Origin: Polyodon spathula | Lineage: Eukaryota; Chordata; Actinopteri; Acipenseriformes; Polyodontidae | Length of the DNA stretch: 64,000 nucleotides | NCBI RefSeq assembly: GCF_017654505.1 | Contig: NC_054536.1 | Location: 36,227,970 to 36,291,969, forward strand | Reading direction: 5' to 3' | Shown: piece by piece, positions 23,836 through 35,794 of the stretch | Position numbering within the stretch: the stretch's first letter is position 1 | How the letters are laid out: each line of letters opens with the position of its first letter | The notes under the pieces: generated by a model | Told to the model about the DNA's origin: nothing | Databases searched by the model: none | What the model saw: the letters and a program-made list of their open reading frames with translations, nothing else | Program-made: the position numbers and the translations under genes

Positions 23836-24410
23836 TGTGGCAGGGCAGAGGAACAGCCATGCACACAATTAGAGGGGGCAGGGCAAAGCCCTGCATGTAA
23901 GTAAATGTATTGTAAATACTGTATTGTTTTGGTTATTTAAACAGGTGATTTAATGTACTGCATGATTTAAAATGTATTGTGTAAGTTTATTTAAATGGGG
24001 GATGTTATTGTATGATTTTAATCTATGTTGTGTTATTTGAAAATATGATTTTTTCTTTGTTATTGTTATTGGTTTGAATGTGGTCTGGCAGAATCGGTGT
24101 TAACAGCTCCACAGTCAGTGATTATTGACTGCTGGCCATGCAAACTAAAACTTGTGTAGAATATGACCTTCTCTGAAATTGAATTTATTGTTAATTCGGA
24201 GATGGTCACAAGTTTAAAAGTCTTCAGCTTTTCTTGTTCAGGGTGGGTGTTTGAAAGGAGGAACGTGAGAGAATGAGAATCTATAACAAATGTAAAAAGA
24301 AAAAGAAAACAATTGGTACTCGTGCTGGGAAGCACCAGCAGGGTACTTGTTTGTGCTTGTGATTTGTTTTTGTTTAAACCTTTTATTTTTGCTCTGGGCT
24401 CATCACATAG
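23836..24410 (+). mobile_element. LTR-like fragment, plus strand
   Basis: It starts TGTGGCAGGGCAG, followed by the palindromic GGGGCAGGGCAAAGCCCTGC typical of the LTR group in this window. It continues through GCACCAGCAGGGTACTTG and CCTTTTATTTTTGCTCTGGGC. The 3' end is not clear and no target duplication was found. The open frame 24066-24335 on the minus strand is inside this element and is probably not a gene. Confidence 0.4.
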
Positions 24411-25157
24411 GTCTCCATTCCAAATGTAAGGAAAATATGGAAGGAAAATATTTTGGTTTATTTCATGAAACGTGTTTTAAACATTGGGCACGCTGGTCCC
24501 TAATTTGGGTCCCTAAATTAACTTTCTTAATTGCTTTCTTAATTGCTTGCTACTTTTTTTTTAGTTTCCTTTAAAAAAAAAGAAAGAAAATTGAAAACAT
24601 GAAACATATTTCCATCTGTTTTAGATGATTAGGAAATAACCATGGCTTATTAGTACCATTCTCACTTCAGTTATCTAGTTTTCCAATTTTGTTCTCACTT
24701 TAACTTATGACATCGCCATAAACATTTGTGTTCTGTGCACCTGGGCCTTACATTAATTTCTAAGCTGCACACAGGGCTCTATGCAAATTATTTTAAAGTT
24801 TGTAGGTTATATTTACTTTTGTCAAAATGAAAGTAAAGTCTGGAAGGCTTCAGTAAACTGATAAAAGACCAGTGAGAATTTGTTATGCTAATGAGAGTTA
24901 AGAACATGCAGTGTTTCCTGAAGTAGAAATAATTATCCCTCTTTTCATGAAGGTTTTATATACTGTACAAATTGAAAGCCAAATTGGGAAATATTCCATG
25001 CACATTATAATCCAAACGTACACCCCATGGTATGTACAGCTGGAAGTCAATTGCACTATTGTCTAATTAAGCGTACACAACAGGGGGTGTGATTAACATG
25101 AGATAATCATGCCAGTAAAGGCATTATGAGACGGGGTGCTCTTAACTCTTTAGGGGT

Positions 25158-25585
25158 TGTGGCAGAGTAGGGGAGGAGAAATGTAGTCATGGGGTGTGAT
25201 ACTGGACTACATCCCCCAGAATACCTTGAGGGCTAATTTGCTATTGAGCCAATAATGAGGTGCACCTGGTCCCAATATAGAGGTGTGTAAAAACAGGTCT
25301 GAAATGTTTGTTTGAGGTGAGTGTGCAGCGTATGAAGAGACCTGGGTGGTCAGACAGAAAAGAAAGGGTCTGTTTGAGACGTGTATGATTTAACCAGTAA
25401 ATGGCAAAACCGTCCGGTTCTACAGTTAGGTTTTTGTTTTGTTACAGTGTTTTGTTTGTACCTTTTGTTTGTTCGTGGTTTGTTGTAAACAATAAAAGTG
25501 TGCAAAAGTACTAAACTTGCAGTTATTGTGTTTGGGTCTACTGTTTTAAGGGCACAGACCGGCCTTGGCTGGGGGGTTTACTACA
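25158..25585 (+). mobile_element. Solo LTR candidate, plus strand
   Basis: It runs TGTGGCAGAGTAGG to GGGGGGTTTACTACA, 428 bp, with AATAAAAG near 25491 followed by a GT-rich stretch, as in an LTR poly(A) region. GGGT precedes it (25154-25157) and GGGT follows (25586-25589), a possible 4-bp target duplication. Only LTR sequence is present, so it is a solo LTR or a truncated one. Confidence 0.6.
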
Positions 25586-25899
25586 GGGTATAATTATCTC
25601 ATGTCAATAACACTCCCTGGAGTTGTCTTAATGTTTTTATGCAACATTTTAAATCCAAAATTATTTCTTTTAATATGTATATGTGGCTCGATGCTGTTGA
25701 GAAAGTAGTTATTTTAAAAAGAATGACATAATACTGTTGTTTACCTCTTCTTGCTTGTGCTGTGGTAGAGGGAAACTGTCTGCTACAGAGTACAGACATT
25801 TTACCCTTTTCTTTTAATATTTCTTGCATATCATCCACATAGTAATGACAAAAACACAGTAAAATAAACTGAGAAGGAAGCGTGATTACAAAATATTAG

Positions 25900-26572
25900 G
25901 ATGATAAAGAAAAGAGCTAGAGGGAGCACACTGCATAGCATAAATCTCAAGCCACAGTTAACATCTGTACTCCCTCCCACTCATTGATTCCGCTCCCTAT
26001 CTACCCCCAGATCTCAGCCTCCCCTTCCCTGCTTCCACCTCCCCAGCCTCCCTCCCCACCCTGAGAGGGCTTGCTGTGAGCTAAACCATCTCGCGAGTAG
26101 GAAAAAAGAACTACAAATTGAACTGTAAACAATATGCATATAAACTAGTAGCCCATGTATTCAATATTTAGGGAACTAATTAGAGTACAGGTTGTCACCA
26201 ACTATAACATTAACCCCATAGGTAGTAATAAAGATCGTAGAAATGAACATAGCCACATATACAAATTATTAATAATGAACCGCAATAGTATTCTTAATAG
26301 GGTTATCATATCCGCTGTAGCAATCCCTTTGAGGACCTTCCATAATGACTAGATCAATGTCAAGAAACAAGTGTAAATGTGCAGACCAGCGGGTCACTGC
26401 CAGTCACAGAAGGAGTAAGATGTTTCCACTTCCATACCTTGAAGGTACAAAAAGTTGTAATCCGGAGCAAAGTTAGTTCATCTATACCAATGTTCCACCC
26501 GGACCAAAGGATGAGGAGCACAGGGTCCTGCATGTACAGGGATCAATAAAGCACGTTGTATCCAGAAAACGT
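25900..26572 (-). mobile_element. Probable L1-type inter-ORF sequence
   Basis: This lies directly 3' (minus strand) of the L1-type ORF1. It includes a C/T-rich plus-strand block at about 25970-26060 (G/A-rich on the element strand). No ORF2 motif is visible, so the element seems truncated here. Assignment rests mainly on position. Confidence 0.3.
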
Positions 26573-27311
26573 TAAGCAAAAAAGGAATAGACCTCTTCAG
26601 GGGTAGTGAAGGACAGCTGCTTCCCTCTGTGATTGACTTTCAAGATAGCTGGATATACCAATCAATTTTCCACTCCCTGAGAGCCAGGCTTCGCTCTCAC
26701 GTCACCAAAGGCCCTCCTGTTTGCAGCGGTCATAGCAGAGTAATCCACACGAAGAGAGCTTTTGTCCCTGTGTGATGATAGAAGCGGATTTTCGAGCAGA
26801 CTGGAGGAGTCATTGTCGTTCGGTATAACAGGCACTGAAATATCATGATGCGTGGTTTATTGGAATCCCAAGGGCCACCTGCGTATACTTGACGTGCTCT
26901 GTTTAACTCCAGAACAGGGTGGTCATTGAAGGGTTTCAGGGTCAGACATTAATGTGGAATTTTCTGCTGAAGAAAGTGGATGGGGTCATCGCCTTCAGCC
27001 CCATCAGGAAACCCCACCAGTCTGACATTACATCGACGATTCCTGTCCTCAGGGTCCGCCATCTTGTCCTGCATAGCATCAATACAAGCGTTGCACTGAT
27101 TTGATTTCGTCTTTTTGCTGGTGAAGATCAGCTCTGGTCTGGCAGTTAGCTGCCTCAAATAGGAAGCAATATCAGCAACCTCCTGTTTAAGAGCACTGAG
27201 GATAGTAAGTGTTTCAGTTACGCTTTGAATCGCAAGCTGTAAAGCTGCATCAGTTGGTTCCTGAACTGATCTGCGGAAAGTGCGTGCAACCTCTACCGAG
27301 CGATGTCCCAA
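26573..27311 (-). pseudogene. L1/Tx1-type LINE ORF1 remnant
   Basis: On the minus strand an open frame of about 120 codons (27311 down to 26949) contains a predicted coiled-coil part followed by EDRNRRCNVRLVGFPDGAEG, the signature N-R-R-x-N-x-R-x-x-G-F-P-E-G of the L1 ORF1p RNA-binding domain. After a stop it continues in shifted frames: PRIMIFQCL, then RRAFGDVRAKPGSQGV and SFTTPEEVYSFF near 26573-26640, which fit the C-terminal domain of this family. ORF1p is an RNA-binding chaperone used in LINE retrotransposition. At least two lesions make it a pseudogene. Confidence 0.88.
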
Positions 27312-29509
27312 TCCAGTGTGGATTGAGGGGAAGCAAATGAACCCTTGTGTGAAGTAGCCAAGTAGCCATTTAAGAATGGTATGTAGATCATTTCATATAG
27401 AAAATAATCAAAAATAATAGAAGAAGCTTAAATTGTTCGATTATAAATAAAAATCGCAAAATGGTAGCAGCGGCTCTAACAACAAGCAACAAGCCCAGTG
27501 ATAGGGTGAAGTGATCTCTGTGACTAGTCTTTATGCATGTTTATACAGTTACGAATAGTGATTGTAATAAAGTGTGTCCTGCATTTATTCTTTTTTAAAT
27601 TATAGATGAATCGCTTATTAAATGCTGCACCCTCGTTTGCATGCAGTTTCTTCGTTCTGCATGCATAAAATCACTAAGTGGCTAGCAGGGAACACTTGAA
27701 TTCTTAAAGGGGAAGAAAATATTGGGGAAAAATATCAACCCAAATTTAATAATATTATTCAAGTTGTATTAACACCCTTAAAAAGGAAATATTTAATACA
27801 TTAGAAAGCTACTTGTTAATAGTTAATAAAAAAAGACCCCTTAAAATGTGGCATGATTAAGAGTAACTCCCTTATAAATGGCTTATTTTCAAATAAAAAA
27901 TACAGCTTTTTATTCATGCTGATATTTTTCAGTTTCCGTTATATTTGAAAATAAGTAATTTAATAGAGTGTATCTTTAAACAATGAAAGTAAATGACTAA
28001 GTAAAGTCTTCTTTTTAAAGTTTTTTTTTTTTTTCCGAAAGAAGTAGGCGGGTTATTGTGAAAGTAGTTGGCAGTCCTGGTCAGCTGTCCTTCATTACAA
28101 ATGCTAGTTGCAGATACGCACGGTTGAAAGGTCACCGCTATCTACATTTGCGTCCTCTAACAAGAGATATTTATTGGGACAAATGTTCACTGCACTTCTC
28201 CTTCCTTCTTTACATCTCACTCTGTATGTAAGCTGCCCTCAATCAATAAACTTTAGTTTAGTCACACACGCAACGTGTAGGGTGATTAGAAAGTACATTT
28301 GCCACATCAATTATATGGTGCGTTGATGTGGTAAACTTAGTTCATTCCCATTTGCATCAGCATGCTCCACAACCTAATGAAAATTGTTCAAATAGATTTA
28401 TGCATGCCCACACAAAGTGGGGTGTAGCTCCCTCAAATTTGCCAAGACACAGCCACAGATTTATATGATTTTATTACTTAACTTGCATGTTTGTTGCACA
28501 GTAATTTTTCGAAAAACAAAGACGGGAGATTAGATGTCCATTTTAATTTAATAGTTTTAGTAAAATTAAGATTAATAGCATGCAGTTTTAATAGCATTAC
28601 AGATATAAATATATTTGCTTTGTATTTGTATTATTAAATGGCAATGCCCAAGGTTTCTTGAAGAAAACGAAAACATTGACAAATTATGACAGTATGTAAT
28701 TATTATGAAAAACAGTATTTTCTGAACAAAGTCCCGTATTGTGACGTATGCACAGAAATACAGAGTAACAGCACAGACACTCTATTATCAGCACAGCATT
28801 TGGAAGGGTAGAGCTGAAAGGTATTATGTTACTGTCTTTGATTATGTTCTTTATTCATCGGTATAATAAACATATTTTTGAACAGTTTTTCAAGAATACA
28901 ATAACCACACAACATACAGATGGGGATGCTTGCCTTAATGACTTTTGTTCGTTCCAGTAGATATATTGTTATGTGTATTGTTAAAATTTTGAATCTTATG
29001 TATTCCCAAACTTACCAATGCTGCTCAAATGTTACATATTTAAATACTGTTACTCTATTTCTGCGAATACATCACAATATGGGACCGTGCTCAGAAAAGA
29101 GCATTTTTCATAATAATTACGTGCTGTCAATGTTGCCGTTTTCTTCAAGAGACCTTGGGCAAAAGTGAAATTTACTTCAAAAGTTTGATGCATTGTTTTA
29201 AAAATCAACAAAATATGACACAACTCCATTAACTCAATAGAAAAAGATTATCCCGAGCTCTATATATCCCATAATCCTTTGTGTTGCAATCTGATTCCTT
29301 CAGCGCCGAAACATGACCCTGCGCGCCAAAACATGACTCTCTCTCGCCATATCTGACAGACCTTTTTCTGAAACAGCACCTCATACCATACTGCACTGGG
29401 CCAGCAGTTTGATTGGTAGTAAAAGGACGTGCATGCTGCCATGAACTCTGCAGAAAGTCATGTTCGCTTCTACAATGCCCGCCACTTGCAGCAAACATTT
29501 AAAATAGGC
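27312..29509. other. AT-rich sequence, no gene seen
   Basis: The first 150 bases may still be L1 sequence, since the ORF1 frame stays open upstream of 27311. The remainder is AT-rich with no recognisable coding, RNA or transposon end. Confidence 0.45.
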
Positions 29510-30205
29510 TGTGAAAGGGGTGTGGGTAATTCACTGACCAGGAGACAGACAGGTGTATTCGGGAAACACCACACAGGTGCCCAGTTTTATTTTAGACCGG
29601 TTATTTTTTTCCTCTCCGGCAGAGGGCACTGTTGACCGTGGGCTGCCTATCAACGATGATAGACAGCACCACGGAAATACCACAGCTGGTACACGAACCG
29701 CAAATGCACTCGCAGGTGCTCAAAGAAATAATAATGAAAACAGTAGGCGAAAAGAACAAGGGAAAATAAAACAGTAATAAAACTACAAATAAAAGGTGCT
29801 GCACTCGGCAGCGTTATCCCGGTCGCCGCTACCCGCACGACCCGGATCACCGTCCTACTCTCTCGGCTATCTCGCCTGCTCTTTCACAATACGCCGGGGT
29901 CTGCTCAAGGGTTCCCCGCTCTCTCTCTCTGTCTCGCTGATTCCCGGTCCCGAATCAAAGTGTCCGCACCCTTAGCGCGTCTAAGTGGGCAGACCTGAGG
30001 AAACAACAGAGCGTTATTTTATAGGACCGACAATCACCCAAGACCCGCCTCTCGGCCATTCAGAGAGGGGGAAAGTCCACACTCACACTTTCCCACCTCC
30101 CCGTGTCACTGCCATGACTCACAGGCAGTTGTTGGGTGACTGCCGCCCTCTTCCTGCAGCCCGTGAACACGCCAGCAGAGTCAGCACAGATCTCTCCCTG
30201 TTACA
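29510..30205 (-). mobile_element. Solo LTR with 5-bp target duplication, minus strand
   Basis: Plus-strand bounds are TGTGAAAGGGG and CTCCCTGTTACA, so on the minus strand it runs TGTAACAGGGAG to CCCTTTCACA. The flanks are TAGGC at 29505-29509 and TAGGC at 30206-30210, an exact 5-bp duplication. On the minus strand a TATA-like CCTATAAAATAA (about 30015-30026) lies mid-element, and AATAAAACTGGG (about 29582-29592) serves as a poly(A) signal near the 3' end. That is the full U3-R-U5 order of an LTR. Recombination between two LTRs of a gypsy-type element would leave exactly this. Confidence 0.9.
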
Positions 30206-30363
30206 TAGGCATATAAACATAAAGCTAATTCGGTGGTGTTGATAACTGTCTTGCTTATGTTACAAAAAACTAGCTTTCCCACAGAATGTAAAAACAAGAA
30301 ATATCCGTCAAGATTGAAAATCATCCTGGTGCAAAGAGATTTCTTGCATGTCTGGGGGGGGCC

Positions 30364-30364
<1 letters not shown>

Positions 30365-30454
<90 letters not shown>
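30365..30454. repeat. (CA)n microsatellite
   Basis: About 45 uninterrupted AC dinucleotides, preceded by a G run and followed by a G/C-rich block with another G run (30481-30500). The long open frames read through this on both strands are repeat by-products. Confidence 0.98.
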
Positions 30455-30457
<3 letters not shown>

Positions 30458-30660
30458 GTGCCTTTGAATAAGACAGAGTGAGGGGGGCCCAGCCCCCCAG
30501 TAATTCAAAGAGGTACTAGATCTGAACTGGTAGGCCACAGCCTCCTAAGGCTGCCCCCCCCCCTTGTTATCGGCCCTGAATAAATGCAGATAAGAGGAAT
30601 AACATTAAAAAAATATATTGTTAGTCTATAACCAGAATACTCCTAAAATGAAGCATTACC

Positions 30661-32320
30661 TACAGTGCCGAAAAAAAAGTTTGTGAGCCCCAGTGATAGT
30701 AATGGAAATTCCATAGTTTTACCATGATAGCCGCCTTGAATTAAAAACAAGTTTTTCTTAAATATCCAATAGGGTTTATATTAACCAATTCCATGTCTTT
30801 TGAAACAAAATGATGTACGAATTAGACAAACAATTAGTAATTAAGATTCAGGGTATGTGAAAAAGTAAGTGAATATATGGTTTTATGAGTTCAATTAAGG
30901 GGATAATTAGAATCAGGTGTTTAAATAATTAGGTAGATGTTCAGGGGTGAGTTTGAGAGGCCCCACCCTATATAAAGATCAGAAACTTTGTGAGTTTGGT
31001 CTTCACCATACAGGTGTGTGGAAACACGTCATGCCACAATCAAAAGAAATCTCTGAGAACCTCAGAAAAGCACTTATTGATGCTCATCAGTCTAGAAAGG
31101 TTACAAAACCATTTCTAAGGATTTGGGGCTCCACCAGTCTACTGTCAGACAGACACTGTCTACAAATGGAGAAAGTTCAAGACCACAGTCACTCTACCCA
31201 GGATTGGTCATCCTACCAAAATCTCTCCGAAAACAATCTGGAAAACCATCAAGGAAGTCACAAAGAACCCCAAAGTAACATCCAAGGATCTGCAGGCCAC
31301 TATCGCCTTGGCTAATATGAGTGTTCATGACACAAAAGACTGAACAAGAATGGTGTTCTTGGAAGGGTAGCCAGGAGGAAACCATTGCTCTCTAAAAAGA
31401 ACATTGCTGCCTGTCTGAAGTTCGCCAAAGAGCACATCGATGATCCACAAGACTTCTGGAACAATGTTCTCTGGGCAGCTGAGTCAAAGGTAGAATTTTT
31501 TGGCCTCAATGAGAAACATTTGTTTGGCGAAAACCAAACACAACATTCGAACAGAAGAACGTCATTCTAATCGTCAAGCATGGTGGTGGGAGTGTGATGG
31601 TTTGGGGCTACTTTGGTCCCACAGGACCTGGACGGCTTGCCATCATTGACAGAACCATGAATTCTGCATTGTATCAGAAGATTCTAGAGGATAATGTCAG
31701 GCCATCCATCCATGAACTAAAGTTGAACTGAAAGCAGTCATGCAGCAAGACGATGATCCTAAACATACAAGCAGAACTACAAAATAATGGCTGCAGAAGA
31801 AGAAATTCCGTGTTTTAGAATGGCCTAGTCAAAGTCTGGACCTAAACACCATCGAAATGTTGTGGCAGGACCTGAAGCGAGCTGTCCATGCAAGGAAGCC
31901 CTCAATTGTCACAGAGTTGAAGCAGTTCTGTAAGGAGGAATGGGCCAAAATTAATCAAAACCAATGTGAGAGACTGACCAACAGTTACAGGAAATGCTTA
32001 GTTGAAGTCATTGCTGCTCAAGAAGGTGCCACCAGTTACTGAATCAAAAGGTTCACATACTTTTTACACATGGATATTGAATGTTGAATCATTTGTGGAT
32101 AAATATATGTTGAAAAAGTATCCTGTTTTGTGTCATTTGTTTAATCAGGTTATCTTTATCTATTATTATGACTTGGAATTGTCCCTTTTAAAAGTAGACC
32201 CAGGACACAGGACTTGAATTTTCACGCTTACGTTTACATTTCACATATTTCAAACCTAGATTTTAGGTTTGAAATATGTGAAAATCGCAAGGGGTTCACA
32301 AACTTTTTCTCTGCACTGTA
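30661..32320 (+). mobile_element. Tc1-like DNA transposon, complete ends
   Basis: The left end TACAGTGCCGAAAAAAAAGT and the right end, which reads inward TACAGTGCAGAGAAAAAGTT, are imperfect inverted repeats that continue through TTTGTGA. Both ends sit at TA dinucleotides, the Tc1/mariner target. Length is about 1.66 kb, usual for Tc1. A second palindrome (CACATATTTCAAACCT with its complement, about 32248-32288) lies just inside the right end. The transposase inside is broken, so the copy is not autonomous. Confidence 0.93.
31031..32042 (+). pseudogene. Tc1-like transposase pseudogene
   Basis: The ATG at 31031 opens MPQSKEISENLRKALIDAHQ, the helix-turn-helix start of Tc1 transposases, which cut and rejoin DNA at TA sites. 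The frame ends at 31315. Later parts in other frames keep the family order: FWNNVLWAAESKVEFFG (31455-31504), GGGSVMVWGYFGPTGPG (31582-31632), QQDDDPKH (31743-31766) and SPDLNTIEMLWQDLK with the C-terminus up to ATSY and a stop at 32042. In the first catalytic position (usually W-S-D-E) this copy has W-A-A-E, so the aspartate is lost. Several frame breaks add to its inactivity. The element lies just upstream of candidate exon 32554-32723. Confidence 0.92.
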
Positions 32321-32553
32321 TGTGTTTTAAATAGGCTTTGTCCCTCTTCTTATGAGGAAGGTTTCAATTAAATCAGATCTGAAGACAAACTCAGTCATTA
32401 GAAACCCAGAGGTATTGCTCGAATGTTTCAACACTGGTTTGTCAGCTACCCATATGTTTCTTGTAATAACCAGCCTTACACTGAGGGCTGTCATTAATAA
32501 GGGCAATTTTAAGAAGAGATTTTCATATCAGCTTTCATACTTTCTCTCTTTAG

Positions 32554-32723
32554 AAATATGACAACAAATCTGATACAAGAAACAGAAATTGAAGGTTTCA
32601 TCATAACTGTTTGGTTCTGTGTACATATTGGGAGTTTATGTTATTGTATAACTAGAAGAGAATGCTGTATAAATGGAAGATTTATGGATCAAGAATATAC
32701 AAACAAGAATGCTGCAAATGCAG
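32554..32723 (+). CDS. Candidate exon with membrane segment
   Basis: The 170-bp block has a strong pyrimidine-rich acceptor (ATACTTTCTCTCTTTAG) and a near-consensus donor (GCAG/GTAAGC). One frame is open across it. It starts NMTTN (a possible N-glycosylation site), then has a hydrophobic stretch FIITVWFCVHIGSLCYC followed by basic TRRECC, the layout of a single-pass membrane protein with the inside after the span. It leaves in phase 1, and splicing to 32965 would add GYF and a stop. It could also be a chance exon: T-rich DNA often encodes hydrophobic residues. No family recognised. Confidence 0.25.
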
Positions 32724-32964
32724 GTAAGCCAGAAAGGCTGAGTGTTATTATTAATATGCTTATCTTACCATGTAGTTACAATCAGTGGTCAGGTGCATTA
32801 TTCATATATGCTGTATGTAAACTATAAATGCACAGAAGGCTGAAAGGTAAAATCCTTGAGTTGGAAATATGTTGTGAAATTTGTAAGCACACAGTAGAAA
32901 CCAATACAGAAATATAAAATTATGATTCGATTTTGTTATTTAACCTATTTCACTCTGTGTGCAG

Positions 32965-33235
32965 GTTATTTTTAATGAACAATATGTATCCAAGTCAATA
33001 TCATTTATCTCCCATTTGTTTTAGTATTGAGTTGAAATCTAATACTGAATTATTTTACAATGGTCTTCCCTCAAAATATTTAAATCTGGTTATACCTTTA
33101 TTTATCAGTAGAAATTACAGTATATTGTAGAAATATACACACCTCCTGACTGTTGATGATAAATACACTGACTTGTCATCAACAAGCCAAACTCTGTGTA
33201 GTACAATCAATAAAGCTTTTGCTTGTTCTTTTTAA
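32965..33235 (+). CDS. Candidate terminal exon with poly(A) signal
   Basis: The acceptor TTTCACTCTGTGTGCAG precedes it. Joined in phase to 32554-32723, three codons are followed by TAA at 32973-32975, then about 230 bases of untranslated sequence with AATAAA at 33209-33214 and a GT/T-rich stretch downstream. This is the order expected for a gene's 3' end, but each part is short and common. Confidence 0.2.
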
Positions 33236-33603
33236 GCTCATTGCAGTGAATCGCACTGTTGGAAAATACTAAATAAAATAAATAAAAAAGTACTACTCCT
33301 TTAATACAGTAGACTTTATATTAATATTCTTTAAAAATTGCATTGGTTTGGAAATAAGAATCATACATTTTTTACATTTCTTTAAAAAAATATATATATA
33401 TTACACTACAGTGATGCAATGATGCTGATGGTCTCATTGGTTGAGTGACCATAAAACAAAACTCACATTAATTGTGAGGATTTAATAAATAAACTTCAGT
33501 GGAATTGTTAGTATTGGCGCCACTTAAGCACAGGACAATAACAAATAATTATTTGTGCTACAAGGGAATCTTTAACAAATAATTTAATGATCCTCAGAGA
33601 AAG

Positions 33604-34035
33604 AAAAAAAAAAAAAAAAAAAAAAAGCAAGAATGACTTTGATAACATCTGTTGTAAAACTGGACGACCACGATTAGATAAGTAACATTGAAACATTTCT
33701 GTAATATCATTCTGAAATCTTACAAAGTTATTATTAACACTCTTTTAGAGAATTTCTCATTTTAATTCACCGTGTGGTTTTTATGAATGTATTATTACTG
33801 CTCCAGTAATGTGAATTAGTGTTTAACACCTAATCAGATAATGTCTTTATTTTTTATTTAATATACATTTGTTTAAATATTGTGTTCATTTTAATGACAA
33901 CAGATTCATACAGTACCAATATTTTATAGACAGGACTGATAAAATAACAGAAGTCATGATCCTCAATTTACATTTTCAGTTGAGAATCGAGCAATACGAA
34001 ATTAAAGGAGTTGCATATTTGATCAATAATACAGT

Positions 34036-34066
<31 letters not shown>
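33604..34066. repeat. Two long poly(A) tracts
   Basis: A23 lies at 33604-33626 and A27 at 34040-34066, with AT-rich DNA between them. They may be tails of retroposed sequences, though no body was recognised. Confidence 0.9.
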
Positions 34067-34069
<3 letters not shown>

Positions 34070-34481
34070 ATGACAAAGGTTGCATAATTAAAACTAAACT
34101 TTCACAAACCCACTGCAGCCTAAATTTACTTCAAATCAATAAAAAGAAAAGTTGTTTATCTTAGCTTATCCCCTGCCTGGTCTGTGGTTGTGTTCTTGTC
34201 TCCTCCAGCTAGCTGCGTTACTCATCCATCGCTATAACACTCAATCACAAGTTCTGAGGGAATAAAAATAATAATAAATGAAATTAAGTCAAGTTGACAA
34301 ACGCTACAGCAAATGCCTTCATCAGCCACTCTACCTGCCTTGGGATTGAGCAGCAAGAACATTTGTGTTTAGCCTGATGCATTAAATACAGTTCTCATTT
34401 TTTTTCTTCTTCTTCCAGTGACACCAGGGGGGGTGGCATTCATTTGATGAACCATCTGCAATACTTTTACTTCTAATTCAG
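34067..34481. other. No gene seen
   Basis: AT-rich sequence with no recognisable motif. Its 3' part supplies the pyrimidine tract of the candidate acceptor at 34481. Confidence 0.4.
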
Positions 34482-34558
34482 ACATGCAGAGGCCATGTTT
34501 GATATAAATGTAAATACCAATCTCAGTAACTCCAAGCTAGACTGTCTCAGCTGCACAG
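34482..34558 (+). CDS. Candidate internal exon (unidentified)
   Basis: The acceptor ATACTTTTACTTCTAATTCAG and the donor CTGCACAG/GTAGTT bound 77 bp. One frame is open, entering in phase 2 and leaving in phase 1, and reads HAEAMFDINVNTNLSNSKLD then CLSCT. The phases fit 23554-23692 upstream and 50851-50921 downstream. Composition looks like protein, but I recognise no family and the length is too short to be persuasive alone. Confidence 0.22.
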
Positions 34559-35790
34559 GTAGTTGCTTCTCCTGCACTGTGACATCATAAACATAAAGAA
34601 CATTTATATCTGCTATCATAGAGTACATAGATACCTTTGATCGGTTGTGCGTGCTATACTGTGTTTTTTTTAAGCTCCAGCATCTTATCTGATACGTCTA
34701 AATCTACATCTAGCACAGTCAATGTGGAACATATGTAGACCTTACTGTTGTGGATCCTTCTTTTATGGATGACCCACAAAAATGTAAAAATGTGTGACTA
34801 TTAATGGCAAATAAATATATCCAGACAAGCTGTATAGAAAAAAAAAAAGGAAATCTCTCGTTGCTTTCCAGAATGTGAAGATGAATAGCTGTTTGTTTTG
34901 TAAGTTTCGGGTGCTTGAAATCTTAAACTTCATTATAGAAGTACTGAACTGTGAGAAACTGTCATGACTGTGCATGCAAGACTACATAGTGCTGATGTAT
35001 ATTATAAGTGAAACATGGCTAAATAAACTACTGTATTGTGATTGTTTCCTTTGATAGATATTGTTAACAATATGCTATTTATAACTTCAAGCAGCATACA
35101 GGAATGCAAGCATGAACAAGAAAAAGTCATTAGATTATAGCGAATAATTCAGACAATATATAAGTACAGATTAAGATGCTAAAATAGCAAGTTGGTAAAC
35201 CCAGAAATATTTGGTGTTATACAGTATTTACTCATGTGTTCAGACTCTTTTTTTCTATCGTGTTTCTATGAATGTTTGCATCCTGACGTTTTACACTTTT
35301 TCACATTTTAGTTATGTTTGTCAAAGTGTATTCTGTAATGTCACTACAAAAATCAGTTTTAATTTGCTACAGTGTCATTACTCATAACTAATATTTTGTT
35401 AAAATCTCTGTTATAAATAAATTTAGATGGGGGTGGATTCACTGGCTGTTACACAATTTGCTTTGAAGTCAGCTAATGCTTAGAAAAGTTTTTATGTAAT
35501 TTTTGGAAGTTTTCTCAGTGTATAATTTTGGTTTCAAAATATAAAAGTTTAAAATACCTTCCTTTAGATTCTAGAAGATGTTTAATTACTTGATTAAATA
35601 ACCCACTTACACGGCCCAGACTTCATTTTATCACAGTGTTACTCTGACAATGGCACAATATTACACAGCTCTCCTGTTAAAACTGCACCTTTTTGTCAGA
35701 CAGGAAGCAATTAGTCTGTCTCATTCAGACACCTACATGTATACTGTAAAAAGGCCTTAGTAACCAGTCCAACGTGGGAAGTGGTAGGAT
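34559..35790. other. AT-rich sequence, no gene seen
   Basis: No coding, RNA or element ends recognised. Confidence 0.45.
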
Positions 35791-35794
35791 CTAT

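Noticed and set aside
30181..30538. Open frames of alternating Cys-Val or Thr-His residues
   Set aside because: They are translations of the (CA)n microsatellite in several frames, not proteins.
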